A model generated the notes under the pieces. The model saw only the letters and a program-made list of their open reading frames with translations. It searched no databases and was not told the DNA's origin. The translations under genes and the position numbers were made by a program. This document shows positions 1-6,987 of a stretch of DNA of 10,767 nucleotides, piece by piece; within the stretch, counting starts at the first letter, position 1, and each line of letters begins with the position of its first letter. The DNA is from an uncultured Clostridia bacterium (GTDB lineage Bacteria > Bacillota > Clostridia > Christensenellales > UBA1242): contig CANRMV010000028.1 of assembly GCA_947631875.1 (NCBI GenBank), positions 1-10,767 of the forward strand, in the 5' to 3' direction.

Positions 1-1074
1 GACAGTGGAATTTTTAAGGACGTGATTGACTTTATTGGCACAAAGGCAAAAGTCGGCTATAATGACAGTGAAAATGCAACACGCTCTTACAGAATAATTG
101 CCGACCACTTGCGTTCTTCTGTGTTTGTTTTGGGTGATTATAGAGGTGTTGTGCCATCCAATGTTGGACAAGGTTACATTTTAAGAAGATTTATTAGGCG
201 CGCAACAAATTGTGCAAGAAATATTGGGCTTGACACAAAATATTTTGCTGACATTGCCGACCTTTTCATAAAAAAGCATGGCGCTGATTATCCAGACATT
301 TTGTCAAAAAGCCAATTTATTAAAGACGAACTTGAAAAAGAGGTTGAAAAATTTTCTAGGGCTTTGGATGAGGGGCATAAAGAATTTGAAAAGGTTATTG
401 CGGGCATTGAAAGACACAAACAATTTGCCAAAAATGAAGTTGTGGAAGATGTTATTTCTGGAAAGGCTTGTTTTAGGCTTTATGACACCTTTGGCTTTCC
501 GTTTGAATTAACCAAAGAACTTGCCAAAGAACGCGGCTATGATGTTGACGAAGAAGGCTTTAAAAAGGCTTTTGAAGAACATCAAGAAAAGAGCCGAACG
601 GCATCTGCTGGAACTTTTAAGGGCGGACTTGCCGACAGCAGTTATGAAAGTGCGAAACTCCACACAGCAACACACCTTATTATGGCAGGTTTGAGAAAAA
701 TGTTTGGGCCTCAGGTTATGCAAAAGGGGTCAAACATCACGCCCGAAAGGCTTAGATTGGATTTCAATCTTGACCACAAAATGACGCCAGAAGAACTTGA
801 AACGCTTGAAAAGTTTGTAAATGATGCAATTTCTCAGGCAATTCCTGTCACTTTTGAGGAACTCAGCCTGGAAAACGCAAAAAAGAGCGGTGCGGTTGGC
901 GTGTTTGAGAACAAATATGGCAATGTGGTTAAGGTTTACACAATAGGAACTGTTTCCAAAGAAATTTGTGGCGGTCCACACGCAAAAAACACACAAGATT
1001 TACACCATTTGAAAATTGTTAAAGAGGAAAGTTCTTCCAGCGGAATTAGGAGAATTAAGGCTGTTTTGGATTGA
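1..1074 (+). CDS. alaS: Alanine--tRNA ligase, 3' part (short form without C-Ala domain)
   Basis: Charges tRNA-Ala with alanine in the cytoplasm and hydrolyses mischarged Ser/Gly-tRNA-Ala. The frame is open from base 1, so the catalytic N-terminus lies upstream of the window. The first part matches the AlaRS tRNA-recognition region: an RIIADH stretch near base 100, then a PSN-GQGY-LRR-RRA stretch near bases 154-205. The editing domain follows, with the zinc-ligand pair HTATH (661-675) and CGGPH (967-981). The protein stops at 1074, a few residues after the RRIKAVL end of the editing domain. Full-length bacterial AlaRS (about 870 residues) continues with the DHHA1/C-Ala domain, but only 69 bp separate this stop from the next gene, so that domain is absent here. 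The QKGSNIT-ERLR-DF and KEICGGPH wording resembles the short AlaRS I associate with Patescibacteria-type genomes (recalled, not searched). The identity is very secure; the domain loss is seen directly. Confidence 0.95.
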   Translation, partial: DSGIFKDVIDFIGTKAKVGYNDSENATRSYRIIADHLRSSVFVLGDYRGVVPSNVGQGYILRRFIRRATNCARNIGLDTKYFADIADLFIKKHGADYPDILSKSQFIKDELEKEVEKFSRALDEGHKEFEKVIAGIERHKQFAKNEVVEDVISGKACFRLYDTFGFPFELTKELAKERGYDVDEEGFKKAFEEHQEKSRTASAGTFKGGLADSSYESAKLHTATHLIMAGLRKMFGPQVMQKGSNITPERLRLDFNLDHKMTPEELETLEKFVNDAISQAIPVTFEELSLENAKKSGAVGVFENKYGNVVKVYTIGTVSKEICGGPHAKNTQDLHHLKIVKEESSSSGIRRIKAVLD

Positions 1075-1082
1075 TTTTATGA

Positions 1083-1111
1083 TTGACAAAACAAAAAATT
1101 TGTGTTATTAT
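1083..1111 (+). promoter_or_regulatory. Sigma-A promoter for the DUF4097-like gene
   Basis: TTGACA at 1083-1088 and TATTAT at 1106-1111 are separated by exactly 17 bp. The -35 is a perfect match and the -10 has five of six consensus bases. It starts 8 bp after the alaS stop codon, so the next gene can be transcribed separately. Transcription would begin near 1118, leaving a leader of about 25 nt that carries AAAGGAG (1130-1136) before the ATG at 1144. Confidence 0.85.
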
Positions 1112-1143
1112 AGATATGACAACAAAATGAAAGGAGTTAAAAA

Positions 1144-2715
1144 ATGGCGTCTGGTCAAATCAAAAAAGGATTTTTCTTCTATTTTGGAATGTTTACACTG
1201 CTTCTTGTGACAGTGTTTTTGATTTGTCTTGTGATTATGATTTTTAATCCTGGACAAACAATTCTTTGGATGAAATATTTCACCGGCAACGAAACCTATC
1301 AAATCACAAAAACCACCGATGATGTGCCACAAGTGATAAATTGGGATAATGTAACAGACATCATTATAAGTGCACCAAACTATGCCAAAGTGACAGTTCA
1401 AAGCAACCAACAAACAAATGTGGCGGGCAGTCAAAAAGCAGACACGGGAATTTATGTTAGAAACGCCGCAAAAGGCTTTCAGGGTGCTTCTGGGGCAGTT
1501 ATATTTGGCTATGATGTAACTCTTAATGCAGGAAAACTTAAAATAACATTAAAAGAGCCAAACGGATTTTTGTTCTTCTCAAAAGATATTGAGGTTGTTG
1601 TGCATTCAAGCACTTTGGAACATCAAAAAAGTTTGCAAAACAAAAATCTTGTTATCTTGGGCGGCTCAGGAGATGTTACAGTTGGCAAATATGTAAACGC
1701 AACTTCACAAAACATTGTTTTGAAATCACTTTATGTTTCAACAACAAGTGGCAATGTGGCTTTGGCAAGTAATTGTGACACTTACTCAGCAGGGGCTTTG
1801 AGTGGAACGATTGATTCTGAGTCGACCGGCAAAACAGGACTTACACCACTTTATGTGAAAACAGTTTCAGGAAACATTGGTGCAAGCGAAAAAGCTTTTT
1901 CTTCAAACACTGATGTTGGCTTGAAGGTTAATGCAAAATCCACTTTTAAAACGGACAGCGGACACATTCGTTTGGGCAGAGTTGACGCTGGAACAAATGA
2001 TATGTTTATTGAATGTAAAACAGGCACAGTTGTAAACAGTTCAATTAAGGCCAACAAAGTTTCAGTTAAATGCACGCACGGAAATTATGACATACAAAAA
2101 GTGGAAGGAGATTTGTCTTTTGATGAGGCACTTGAAACAATCATTTCTCCAAACATAAATGTTGGCGAGATTACAGGGGATTTTGCGATTGGAAATTTAA
2201 CCAATTCTTCAAGCCCAGATGTGAAAATAAATAAAGTTGGCGGAAATGTGACTGCTCATTGCAGCAATGGAACGCTTACGATTAGCGAAATTGGGGGCGG
2301 AGTGAATATTGTTTCTGATAAAATGGCTGTTAATGTTGGCTTGTCAGAAACAAACAACGAGAGAGTATCCATTGTCAATGGCGTGGCATCGACAAGACTT
2401 GGGCTTCGTGGCACGGTTGGAAGCAGGGGTGGAAACAAAATTTTAATTAAAACACATGCTTTATTCACTTTGGATTTCACTGAGGACGCCAAGTTTAGGG
2501 CTGGAACATATAAATACAACGGCGATGAACCAACAGAAAATAAAGGCGATAGATTGGATGCTAACTCACCAATCATAAGAATGAATGGATATGAGTGGAG
2601 TGAGTCAAAGAGTGATTTTCAACGAAATAATTATTCTGACAGTGAGAATATCACAATAGTCACGGGTGCAACCGGAGCAGGAAGCGTGGTGTTCAATTTG
2701 GTTAATGAAATTTAA
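1144..2715 (+). CDS. Membrane-anchored DUF4097-like beta-repeat protein
   Basis: A 523-residue protein of unknown function. Residues 1-8 are short and basic, residues 9-34 form one strongly hydrophobic transmembrane segment, and the rest is a polar domain predicted to lie outside the membrane. From about residue 174 to 390 it is built of short beta-rich units with recurring SG-D/N/H-V/I turns (GSGDVTV, TSGNVAL, VSGNIGA, DSGHIRLG, ITGDFAIG, GGNVTAH). This is the pattern of DUF4097/putative-adhesin proteins, which fold as a right-handed beta-helix or beta-roll. The last 100 residues are Asn/Ser/Asp-rich and lack that pattern. The start is set by GGAG at 1133-1136, 7 nt before the ATG. The gene has its own promoter and a hairpin just after its stop, so it is probably monocistronic. 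A structural or envelope-sensing role is inference; no catalytic motif was seen. Confidence 0.8.
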   Translation: MASGQIKKGFFFYFGMFTLLLVTVFLICLVIMIFNPGQTILWMKYFTGNETYQITKTTDDVPQVINWDNVTDIIISAPNYAKVTVQSNQQTNVAGSQKADTGIYVRNAAKGFQGASGAVIFGYDVTLNAGKLKITLKEPNGFLFFSKDIEVVVHSSTLEHQKSLQNKNLVILGGSGDVTVGKYVNATSQNIVLKSLYVSTTSGNVALASNCDTYSAGALSGTIDSESTGKTGLTPLYVKTVSGNIGASEKAFSSNTDVGLKVNAKSTFKTDSGHIRLGRVDAGTNDMFIECKTGTVVNSSIKANKVSVKCTHGNYDIQKVEGDLSFDEALETIISPNINVGEITGDFAIGNLTNSSSPDVKINKVGGNVTAHCSNGTLTISEIGGGVNIVSDKMAVNVGLSETNNERVSIVNGVASTRLGLRGTVGSRGGNKILIKTHALFTLDFTEDAKFRAGTYKYNGDEPTENKGDRLDANSPIIRMNGYEWSESKSDFQRNNYSDSENITIVTGATGAGSVVFNLVNEI

Positions 2716-2738
2716 AAAACGGCACTAATTGCCGTTTT
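2716..2738 (+). terminator. Hairpin terminator after the DUF4097-like gene
   Basis: A 9-bp perfect stem (AAAACGGCA / TGCCGTTTT) with a 5-nt CTAAT loop begins directly after the TAA at 2713-2715. Only four T residues close the 3' arm, followed by AT, so termination may be incomplete. It lies only 5 nt upstream of the rmuC Shine-Dalgarno sequence. Confidence 0.7.
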
Positions 2739-2752
2739 ATATTGGAGGAAAT

Positions 2753-4060
2753 ATGACAATTTTGTATGTTGTGCTGGCTTTGCTGGCGGTGAGCATTCTG
2801 ATTTCTGCGTGTGGGATTTTTGTGAGTTTGAAAACAAGAAACAAAAGCGAACTTAGCGAAGGTGATAAGCAGGAAATTATTAAAAGTTTTAACAGCAACG
2901 TTGATTTTATCAGCAAGAGTTTAAGCGAAACTATGAAGGCGAACAATGAGGCAATTTTGCAAACAATTAGGACTTTCAGCGAAAATCTTTCTGGAAATCA
3001 TGAGGCACTGGAAAAAAGAGTTTTGGAAATAACAAAACAACTTGACGAAAGAATGCAAAGCATAAGCAGAATGCAAGAAGAAAAATTGGAGGCACTTAGA
3101 CAGTCCAATGAGAAACATATAAAAGATTTGCAGGAGGACAACAATCGCCAACTTGACAAAATGAGGGAAACGGTTGATGAAAAGTTGTCAAAAACAATCA
3201 ATGAAAGGTTTGACCAATCCTTTAAAATGCTCAGCGGGCAGTTGGAGAGCGTTTACAAATCACTTGCCGAGATGCAGGACATTGCTTCTGATGTTGGCAG
3301 CCTGACAAAGATGCTTTCAAATGTTAAAACAACAGGAATTTTTGGGGAAATTCAGTTGGGTGCGATTTTTGACCAAATGCTAACAACAGAACAATATCTC
3401 ACAAACGTTGTGACTGCCGATGGGAAAGAGCCTGTTGAATATGCAATAAAATTGCCGGGTCAGGCAGAGGGCGAATTTGTGCTTTTGCCTGTTGACAGCA
3501 AATTTCCATACACTGTTTATAGTGACCTTCAAAATGCTTATGACGGCGGTGATTTGGATGCTGTTAAGCAAAAGAAAGAACAACTTAAAAACACTGTTAG
3601 GAGCATGGCAAAGGACATCAACACAAAATACATATGTCCGCCAAAAACAACCGATTTTGCAGTTATGTTTTTGCCTGTTGAGGGGCTTTATGCTGAGGTT
3701 GCAAAAATGGGACTGATTGAGGAGTTGCAATCAAAATACAATGTCACAATAGCCGGCCCAACAACCATGAGTGCGCTTTTAAACAGTTTGCAAATGGGAT
3801 TTAGGACACTTGCAATTCAAAAGAAATCGGGCGAAGTTTGGAACATTCTGCGTGCAGTTAAAACTGAATTTGGAAAGTTTAATGAAATTATTGAAAGCAT
3901 ACGCAAGCGATTTGAAGGTGCAAGCCGAGATTTTGACACGCTTGTTGGCACAAGAAGCAGAGTTATTGCAAAAAAATTGAGTTCTGTGGAGAGGCTTGAA
4001 GAGGGCGAAAGCGCCAAACTTCTTGGGCTTGATGACAACTTGTCCGATGGGGAGGAATAG
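2753..4060 (+). CDS. rmuC: DNA recombination protein RmuC
   Basis: RmuC family proteins limit recombination at inverted repeats and carry a predicted PD-(D/E)XK-like nuclease core; the biochemical activity is poorly established. The 435-residue protein has an N-terminal membrane anchor (about residues 3-24), then a long Lys/Glu/Gln-rich coiled coil (about 50-185), then the RmuC domain. Family marks include FGEIQL (E199), LLPVDSKFPY (D248 and K250, the likely D-x-K), CPPKTTDFAVMFLPVEGLY, TIAGPTTMSALLNSLQMGF and a RF-RDFDTLVGTR segment near the end. The start is the ATG at 2753, preceded by TTGGAGGAAAT; an earlier in-frame start would lack a ribosome-binding site and overlap the terminator stem. 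No clear promoter was found before it, so it may depend on read-through of the weak hairpin upstream. It ends one base before the stop codon of the opposite-strand gene. Confidence 0.93.
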   Translation: MTILYVVLALLAVSILISACGIFVSLKTRNKSELSEGDKQEIIKSFNSNVDFISKSLSETMKANNEAILQTIRTFSENLSGNHEALEKRVLEITKQLDERMQSISRMQEEKLEALRQSNEKHIKDLQEDNNRQLDKMRETVDEKLSKTINERFDQSFKMLSGQLESVYKSLAEMQDIASDVGSLTKMLSNVKTTGIFGEIQLGAIFDQMLTTEQYLTNVVTADGKEPVEYAIKLPGQAEGEFVLLPVDSKFPYTVYSDLQNAYDGGDLDAVKQKKEQLKNTVRSMAKDINTKYICPPKTTDFAVMFLPVEGLYAEVAKMGLIEELQSKYNVTIAGPTTMSALLNSLQMGFRTLAIQKKSGEVWNILRAVKTEFGKFNEIIESIRKRFEGASRDFDTLVGTRSRVIAKKLSSVERLEEGESAKLLGLDDNLSDGEE

Positions 4061-4061
4061 T

Positions 4062-4361
4062 TTACAATTCTTCAAAAGTGCAGGGAGGTGATGAACCTTC
4101 CTTTTTTGATTTTTCTTGCTTTGTGCTTAAAATCTTTGCTAGTGCCTGCGAAATAAGGGGATTGGAACTTCCGCCAAAAACTCCACTTGAAAGAAGAGAA
4201 GAAAGCAAATTGTTGGTGTTTAAATTTTCTAAATTTTGCAAGATGTTGGCAAAAGGTGGAGCATCTTTTTGCGACTCTTTTTGTTGCTCACTTTGAGCAT
4301 ATTTTTGTTGTTTGGGCTCATTTATAGGCTCGGGATAATAGGGAAAATTGGTGTTATTCAT
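4062..4361 (-). CDS. Small Asn/Ser/Pro/Gln-rich protein, unrecognised
   Basis: A 99-residue protein I do not recognise. Residues 1-35 are polar and disordered-looking (NNTNFPYYPEPINEPKQQ, then Gln/Ser/Lys-rich). Residues 37-77 are Leu/Asn/Ser-rich with NLL-SLLSSGVFGG and NPLISQALAKILS, which could form amphipathic helices. The tail is Lys/Glu-rich. There is no signal peptide, transmembrane helix or cysteine motif. It is tail-to-tail with rmuC (1 bp gap) and divergent from the protease unit. The composition fits a real coding frame better than the Cys/Phe-rich antisense frames. No Shine-Dalgarno precedes the ATG, but a promoter sits so close that the mRNA would begin at or next to it (leaderless). 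Similar short polar proteins with an NPL-LL core occur in Clostridia as hypothetical proteins (recalled, not searched). Confidence 0.6.
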   Translation of the reverse strand: MNNTNFPYYPEPINEPKQQKYAQSEQQKESQKDAPPFANILQNLENLNTNNLLSSLLSSGVFGGSSNPLISQALAKILSTKQEKSKKEGSSPPCTFEEL

Positions 4362-4366
4362 ACTTA

Positions 4367-4396
4367 TTTATATGTTTGGCAAAGTGTTTTAGTCAA
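4367..4396 (-). promoter_or_regulatory. Candidate promoter for the 4062-4361 gene
   Basis: Read on the minus strand, TTGACT (4396-4391) and TATAAA (4372-4367) are separated by 18 bp; each matches consensus at five of six bases. The ATG begins only 5 nt after the -10, so transcription would start at about the A of the start codon. Confidence 0.5.
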
Positions 4397-4409
4397 ATTA
4401 TTTGCCAAA
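4375..4409. repeat. Inverted repeat TTTGGCAAA / TTTGCCAAA in the divergent intergenic region
   Basis: TTTGGCAAA (4375-4383) and its exact reverse complement TTTGCCAAA (4401-4409) lie 26 bp apart, start to start. Each 9-mer is itself a near-palindrome (TTTG-N-CAAA). The first falls inside the spacer of the minus-strand promoter, and the second just upstream of its -35. They could be paired operator sites for a regulator of the two divergent units, but short T/A-rich matches can arise by chance. Confidence 0.35.
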
Positions 4410-4437
4410 GTTTCATATATTGTTTGTAGGAGATTTT

Positions 4438-4686
4438 ATGAAACTTAGTGAAATGCCAAGAAAAGAAAATAATTCCCAAAAGAAGAACATAACAGAGGCT
4501 TATGAAGAAATGAAAAACTGCTCGGCGGACGAACTTCGTGCAAGGCTAATCAAGGAAATTCAGGGGCAAAAAAGCAAGGGTGTTTTTGATTATGATGCTC
4601 TTGTGTCCTCAATAGAAAAAATAAAGGACTATTTGTCAAAAGAAACCTATGAAAACATGCTGAGGATTGTTGAAAGTTTAAAATGA
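4438..4686 (+). CDS. Small helical protein coupled to the subtilase gene
   Basis: An 82-residue soluble protein with no recognised name. It is charged and mostly helical in pattern: a polar Lys/Asn-rich start (residues 1-18), a helix around EAYEEMKNCSADELRARL, a QKSKGVFDYDAL turn, then a final helix of the form IKDYLSKETYENMLRIVESL. I recall similar small proteins (helix, 'QK-G-FDY', 'L-E-M--I---L') as hypotheticals in Clostridia, but this was not searched. The start is the ATG at 4438, preceded by TAGGAG with a 5-nt gap; a longer frame from 4402 has no ribosome-binding site. Its TGA overlaps the ATG of the protease gene (ATGA), so the two are co-transcribed and translationally coupled. A role as partner, regulator or chaperone of the protease is inference from this coupling alone. 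Confidence 0.75.
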   Translation: MKLSEMPRKENNSQKKNITEAYEEMKNCSADELRARLIKEIQGQKSKGVFDYDALVSSIEKIKDYLSKETYENMLRIVESLK

Positions 4687-5816
4687 ACAAAGATAAAATT
4701 GACAAAAGATTGCTCTATGAAATATCTGCAATGAGCCAGAATAAAAAACTGCCATGTTTTGTGTTTGGGCGAAATTTTGAAAGAACCAAAAAGGCTTTAA
4801 ATGATGCTGGGATACATATTGAAAATGAATATTTATTCATAAACGCCTTTTTGTGCAAAGCCTCACAAAGAGAAATTTTTTCGTTGTCTGGGATTGAGGC
4901 GATTGAGCATATTTATTCCTTATCTGTTGCCAGCACAATGATGTTTGTTTCAAAACAAATTTTGGGATTGGAAAATCAAAACAATTTTGGCGAAGGGGTG
5001 GGCGTGGCCTTTATTGACACAGGAATAAGCCCTCATTGTGATTTTTTGATTGGCAGAAAAAGAGTGAAATTTTTTAAAGATTTTATAAACGGAAAAAAGA
5101 ATTTTTATGACGACAATGGGCATGGGACTTTTGTTTGTGGTGTTTGCTGTGGAAATGGGGCGTTGTCCAATTTTAAATATTCTGGCGTTGCGCCAAAGAG
5201 CGATATTTTTTCTTTGAAGGCGCTTGATAAAAATGGCGAGGCTAGTGCCAACAAAATATTGGATGCTATGGAGTGGATTTTTGACAATCACAAGAAAATG
5301 GGTGTGCAAGTTGTTTGCATGAGTTTTGGAAGCGAGCCGCTTGGGCATAACGACCCAATTATGCTTGGGGCGGAGGCACTTTGGAAAGACGGGGTTGTGG
5401 TGGTTGCCGCAGCGGGAAACAGTGGACCGGAATTTCAAACAATCAAATCGCCCGGAATAAGTTCAAAGATAATAACGGTTGGCGGAATTGACGACAATCG
5501 CAGCAACAATTTTTACAACAAAGAAAATTTTTCAATGGCAGACTTTTCATCGCGAGGTCCAGCATTTAGAAACATAAAACCTGATGTGGTTGCGCCAAGC
5601 GTGGACATTATTTCTTGTGGCATAAACAAATTTTACACCTATCTTAGCGGAACTTCTGTTGCCACTCCAATGATTGCCGGAATTGCCGCTTTGTTGCTTG
5701 AAAGATATAAAGATGCCTCCCCAAACGATGTGAAATACATGATTTTGCATTCTTGTCAGCCGCTTGGATTTGATAAAAATTTTGAGGGCTACGGGCTGCC
5801 CAATATTGCATTTTGA
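4683..5816 (+). CDS. Cytoplasmic subtilisin-like serine protease (S8 family)
   Basis: A 377-residue subtilase with the full catalytic set: Asp112 in VAFIDTGI, His147 in NGHGTFVCG, the oxyanion Asn246 in AAAGNSGP, and Ser325 in LSGTSVATPMIAG. A FSSRGP motif near 288-293 and the PDVVAPSVDI segment (300-309) are typical of the fold. No signal peptide or transmembrane segment is present, so it probably acts inside the cell, as the AprX/intracellular subtilisin types do. Residues 1-95 are not catalytic and may be a prodomain: they contain a region reading LFINAFLCKASQREIFSL, similar in style to I9-type inhibitors. The domain is Cys-rich for a subtilase (VCGVCCG follows the His). It begins inside the stop codon of the small upstream gene and has only a weak ribosome site of its own. 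Substrate is unknown; regulatory or sporulation-linked proteolysis is inference. Confidence 0.92.
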   Translation: MNKDKIDKRLLYEISAMSQNKKLPCFVFGRNFERTKKALNDAGIHIENEYLFINAFLCKASQREIFSLSGIEAIEHIYSLSVASTMMFVSKQILGLENQNNFGEGVGVAFIDTGISPHCDFLIGRKRVKFFKDFINGKKNFYDDNGHGTFVCGVCCGNGALSNFKYSGVAPKSDIFSLKALDKNGEASANKILDAMEWIFDNHKKMGVQVVCMSFGSEPLGHNDPIMLGAEALWKDGVVVVAAAGNSGPEFQTIKSPGISSKIITVGGIDDNRSNNFYNKENFSMADFSSRGPAFRNIKPDVVAPSVDIISCGINKFYTYLSGTSVATPMIAGIAALLLERYKDASPNDVKYMILHSCQPLGFDKNFEGYGLPNIAF

Positions 5817-5822
5817 AAGAAA

Positions 5823-6848
5823 TTAAAAAGAGGATAAAATTTCCGCAATTTTTGAAACTGCACTGTTTTTTGCAGTTTTTTTCATGTTTTTTATGAAATT
5901 TTGCTTGTTTTTTGATATTTTTTGCAAATTTTCAAGGATTTTTTCTATATTACAATTTTCTTCTTCTAGGCAGATTGCATAACCTTTTCTTTCAAAAAGT
6001 TTTGCGTTTTCAATTTGGTCACCACGAGAACATTGCTTTGAAAGTGGCACAAGCAGCATTGGTTTTTCAAGAGCAAGCAGTTCGTTTATAACTCCGCTGC
6101 CAGCACGCGAAATCACAATGTCGGCAGTTTTGTAATAGTCGGCAATGTTTTCTGCATAAGGGGTGAGGTGATAATTTTCATGTTTAATTTTTTTGTAATT
6201 TTTCTTGCCGCAAATATGAATTATGTTAAAATTCTTTGTCAGCTTGTCAAGATTATCAAACACAATATCGTTTAAAAATTTTGCACCCAAACTTCCGCCA
6301 AGCACCAAAACAGTTGGCTTTGTTTTATCAAAATTAAGGCTTAGATTTTTTCCGTTGAAAATATCTTCTCTTATTGGCTGACCTGTGCAAATGCATTTTT
6401 TGTTTCCTCTTGCTGTTTCGGGAAAGGTTGTGCACATTTGTGTGCAAAAGCGCAAAATGATTTTGTTTGCTAGTCCAAAACTCAAATCGCTTTCGTGACT
6501 TATAACAGGAATTTTTAAAATTTTTCCGGCGATTGCCACAGGCACAGAAACAAAACCGCCTTTTGAAAAAATAACATTTGGAGAAACTTCCTTTAAAACC
6601 TTTTTTGCTTGTCTTATTGAACGAAAAAGTTTGATTGGAATGAGAAGGTTTTTTAGTGTCAACTTTCTTTCAAGTTTAACAGCGGAAATTTGATGATAGA
6701 CAAAGTTTGGAAACTTTTTTAAAATTTCTTTTTCTATGCCATCACTGCCAATAAAGTGAATCTCATAATCTTTCAATTTTTCTGCAACTGCTAGGGCGGG
6801 GTAAACGTGTCCCGCAGTTCCGCCGCCACACAAAACAATCTTTTTCAT
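5823..6848 (-). CDS. murG: UDP-GlcNAc:lipid I N-acetylglucosaminyltransferase MurG
   Basis: Transfers GlcNAc from UDP-GlcNAc to lipid I, making lipid II on the inner face of the cytoplasmic membrane, the last intracellular step of peptidoglycan precursor synthesis. The 341-residue length is normal or slightly short. Visible GT-B motifs are GGGTAGHVYPALAVAE (residues 8-23, the glycine-rich loop), SKGGFVSVP (95-103), HESDLSFGLANK (118-129, where many MurG have HEQN), GGSLGA (184-189), SRAGSGVINELLAL (247-260, binding UDP-GlcNAc) and RGDQIENA (275-282). The start is set by AGAGGT shortly before the ATG. It stands outside the usual dcw (mur/fts) cluster, converging on the protease gene with only 6 bp between the stops and no visible terminator there. 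The AT-rich 100 bp upstream should hold its promoter, but no convincing -35/-10 pair was found. Confidence 0.96.
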   Translation of the reverse strand: MKKIVLCGGGTAGHVYPALAVAEKLKDYEIHFIGSDGIEKEILKKFPNFVYHQISAVKLERKLTLKNLLIPIKLFRSIRQAKKVLKEVSPNVIFSKGGFVSVPVAIAGKILKIPVISHESDLSFGLANKIILRFCTQMCTTFPETARGNKKCICTGQPIREDIFNGKNLSLNFDKTKPTVLVLGGSLGAKFLNDIVFDNLDKLTKNFNIIHICGKKNYKKIKHENYHLTPYAENIADYYKTADIVISRAGSGVINELLALEKPMLLVPLSKQCSRGDQIENAKLFERKGYAICLEEENCNIEKILENLQKISKNKQNFIKNMKKTAKNSAVSKIAEILSSF

Positions 6849-6893
6849 TTAAACCTCTAACAATATTTTATTTGAAAAGCGGCTTAAATATAC

Positions 6894-6938
6894 ATTCATA
6901 AAAATGAATAAATATGCAAAATATAAAATAAATATGCA
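6894..6938. repeat. Direct repeat AATAAATATGCA (20-bp period) and small palindrome upstream of murG
   Basis: The 12-mer AATAAATATGCA occurs exactly at 6907-6918 and 6927-6938, a 20-bp period (about two helical turns). A palindrome ATTCAT-AAAA-ATGAAT (6894-6909) overlaps the first copy. The region lies between the terminator of the upstream gene and murG, where a murG promoter or regulator site would be expected. The high AT content makes chance repeats plausible. Confidence 0.35.
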
Positions 6939-6952
6939 CAAAAAATGACATA

Positions 6953-6981
6953 AAAAAAGAGGCATTTAAAACCTCTTTTTT
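6953..6981 (-). terminator. Rho-independent terminator after the 138-residue membrane protein gene
   Basis: A 10-bp stem: GAGG with an A-tract pairs with CCTC with a T-tract around a 9-nt loop (6963-6971). It has A/T runs on both sides, so it could work in both directions. It begins 6 bp past the stop codon of the 6988-7404 gene on the minus strand, separating it from murG. Confidence 0.8.
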
Positions 6982-6987
6982 GTTGAA

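Noticed and set aside
1072..1143. Possibility that the short AlaRS is caused by TGA recoding or a frameshift.
   Set aside because: Reading through TGA meets another TGA three codons later, a consensus promoter starts at once, and no C-Ala sequence is visible in any frame after it; other genes use TGA as a normal stop.
4091..4156. A 21-residue hydrophobic peptide (+ strand) preceded by GGGAGGTGATG, a near-perfect Shine-Dalgarno match.
   Set aside because: Only 2 nt separate GGAGG from the ATG, too close for efficient initiation, no promoter is visible, and the bases are explained by the SPPC codons of the opposite-strand gene.
4078..4448. Open frames on the + strand opposite the 99-residue gene.
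   Set aside because: Their products are Cys/Phe-rich with shadow-like composition, and neither has a ribosome-binding site at its start; the minus-strand frame has better composition and a promoter.
4950..5438. A 162-codon open frame antisense to the protease gene.
   Set aside because: It lies entirely inside a gene with all four catalytic motifs and has no family motif or initiation signal.
5817..5822. A terminator between the convergent protease and murG genes.
   Set aside because: Only 6 bp separate the stops and no GC-containing stem with a T-run was found on either side.
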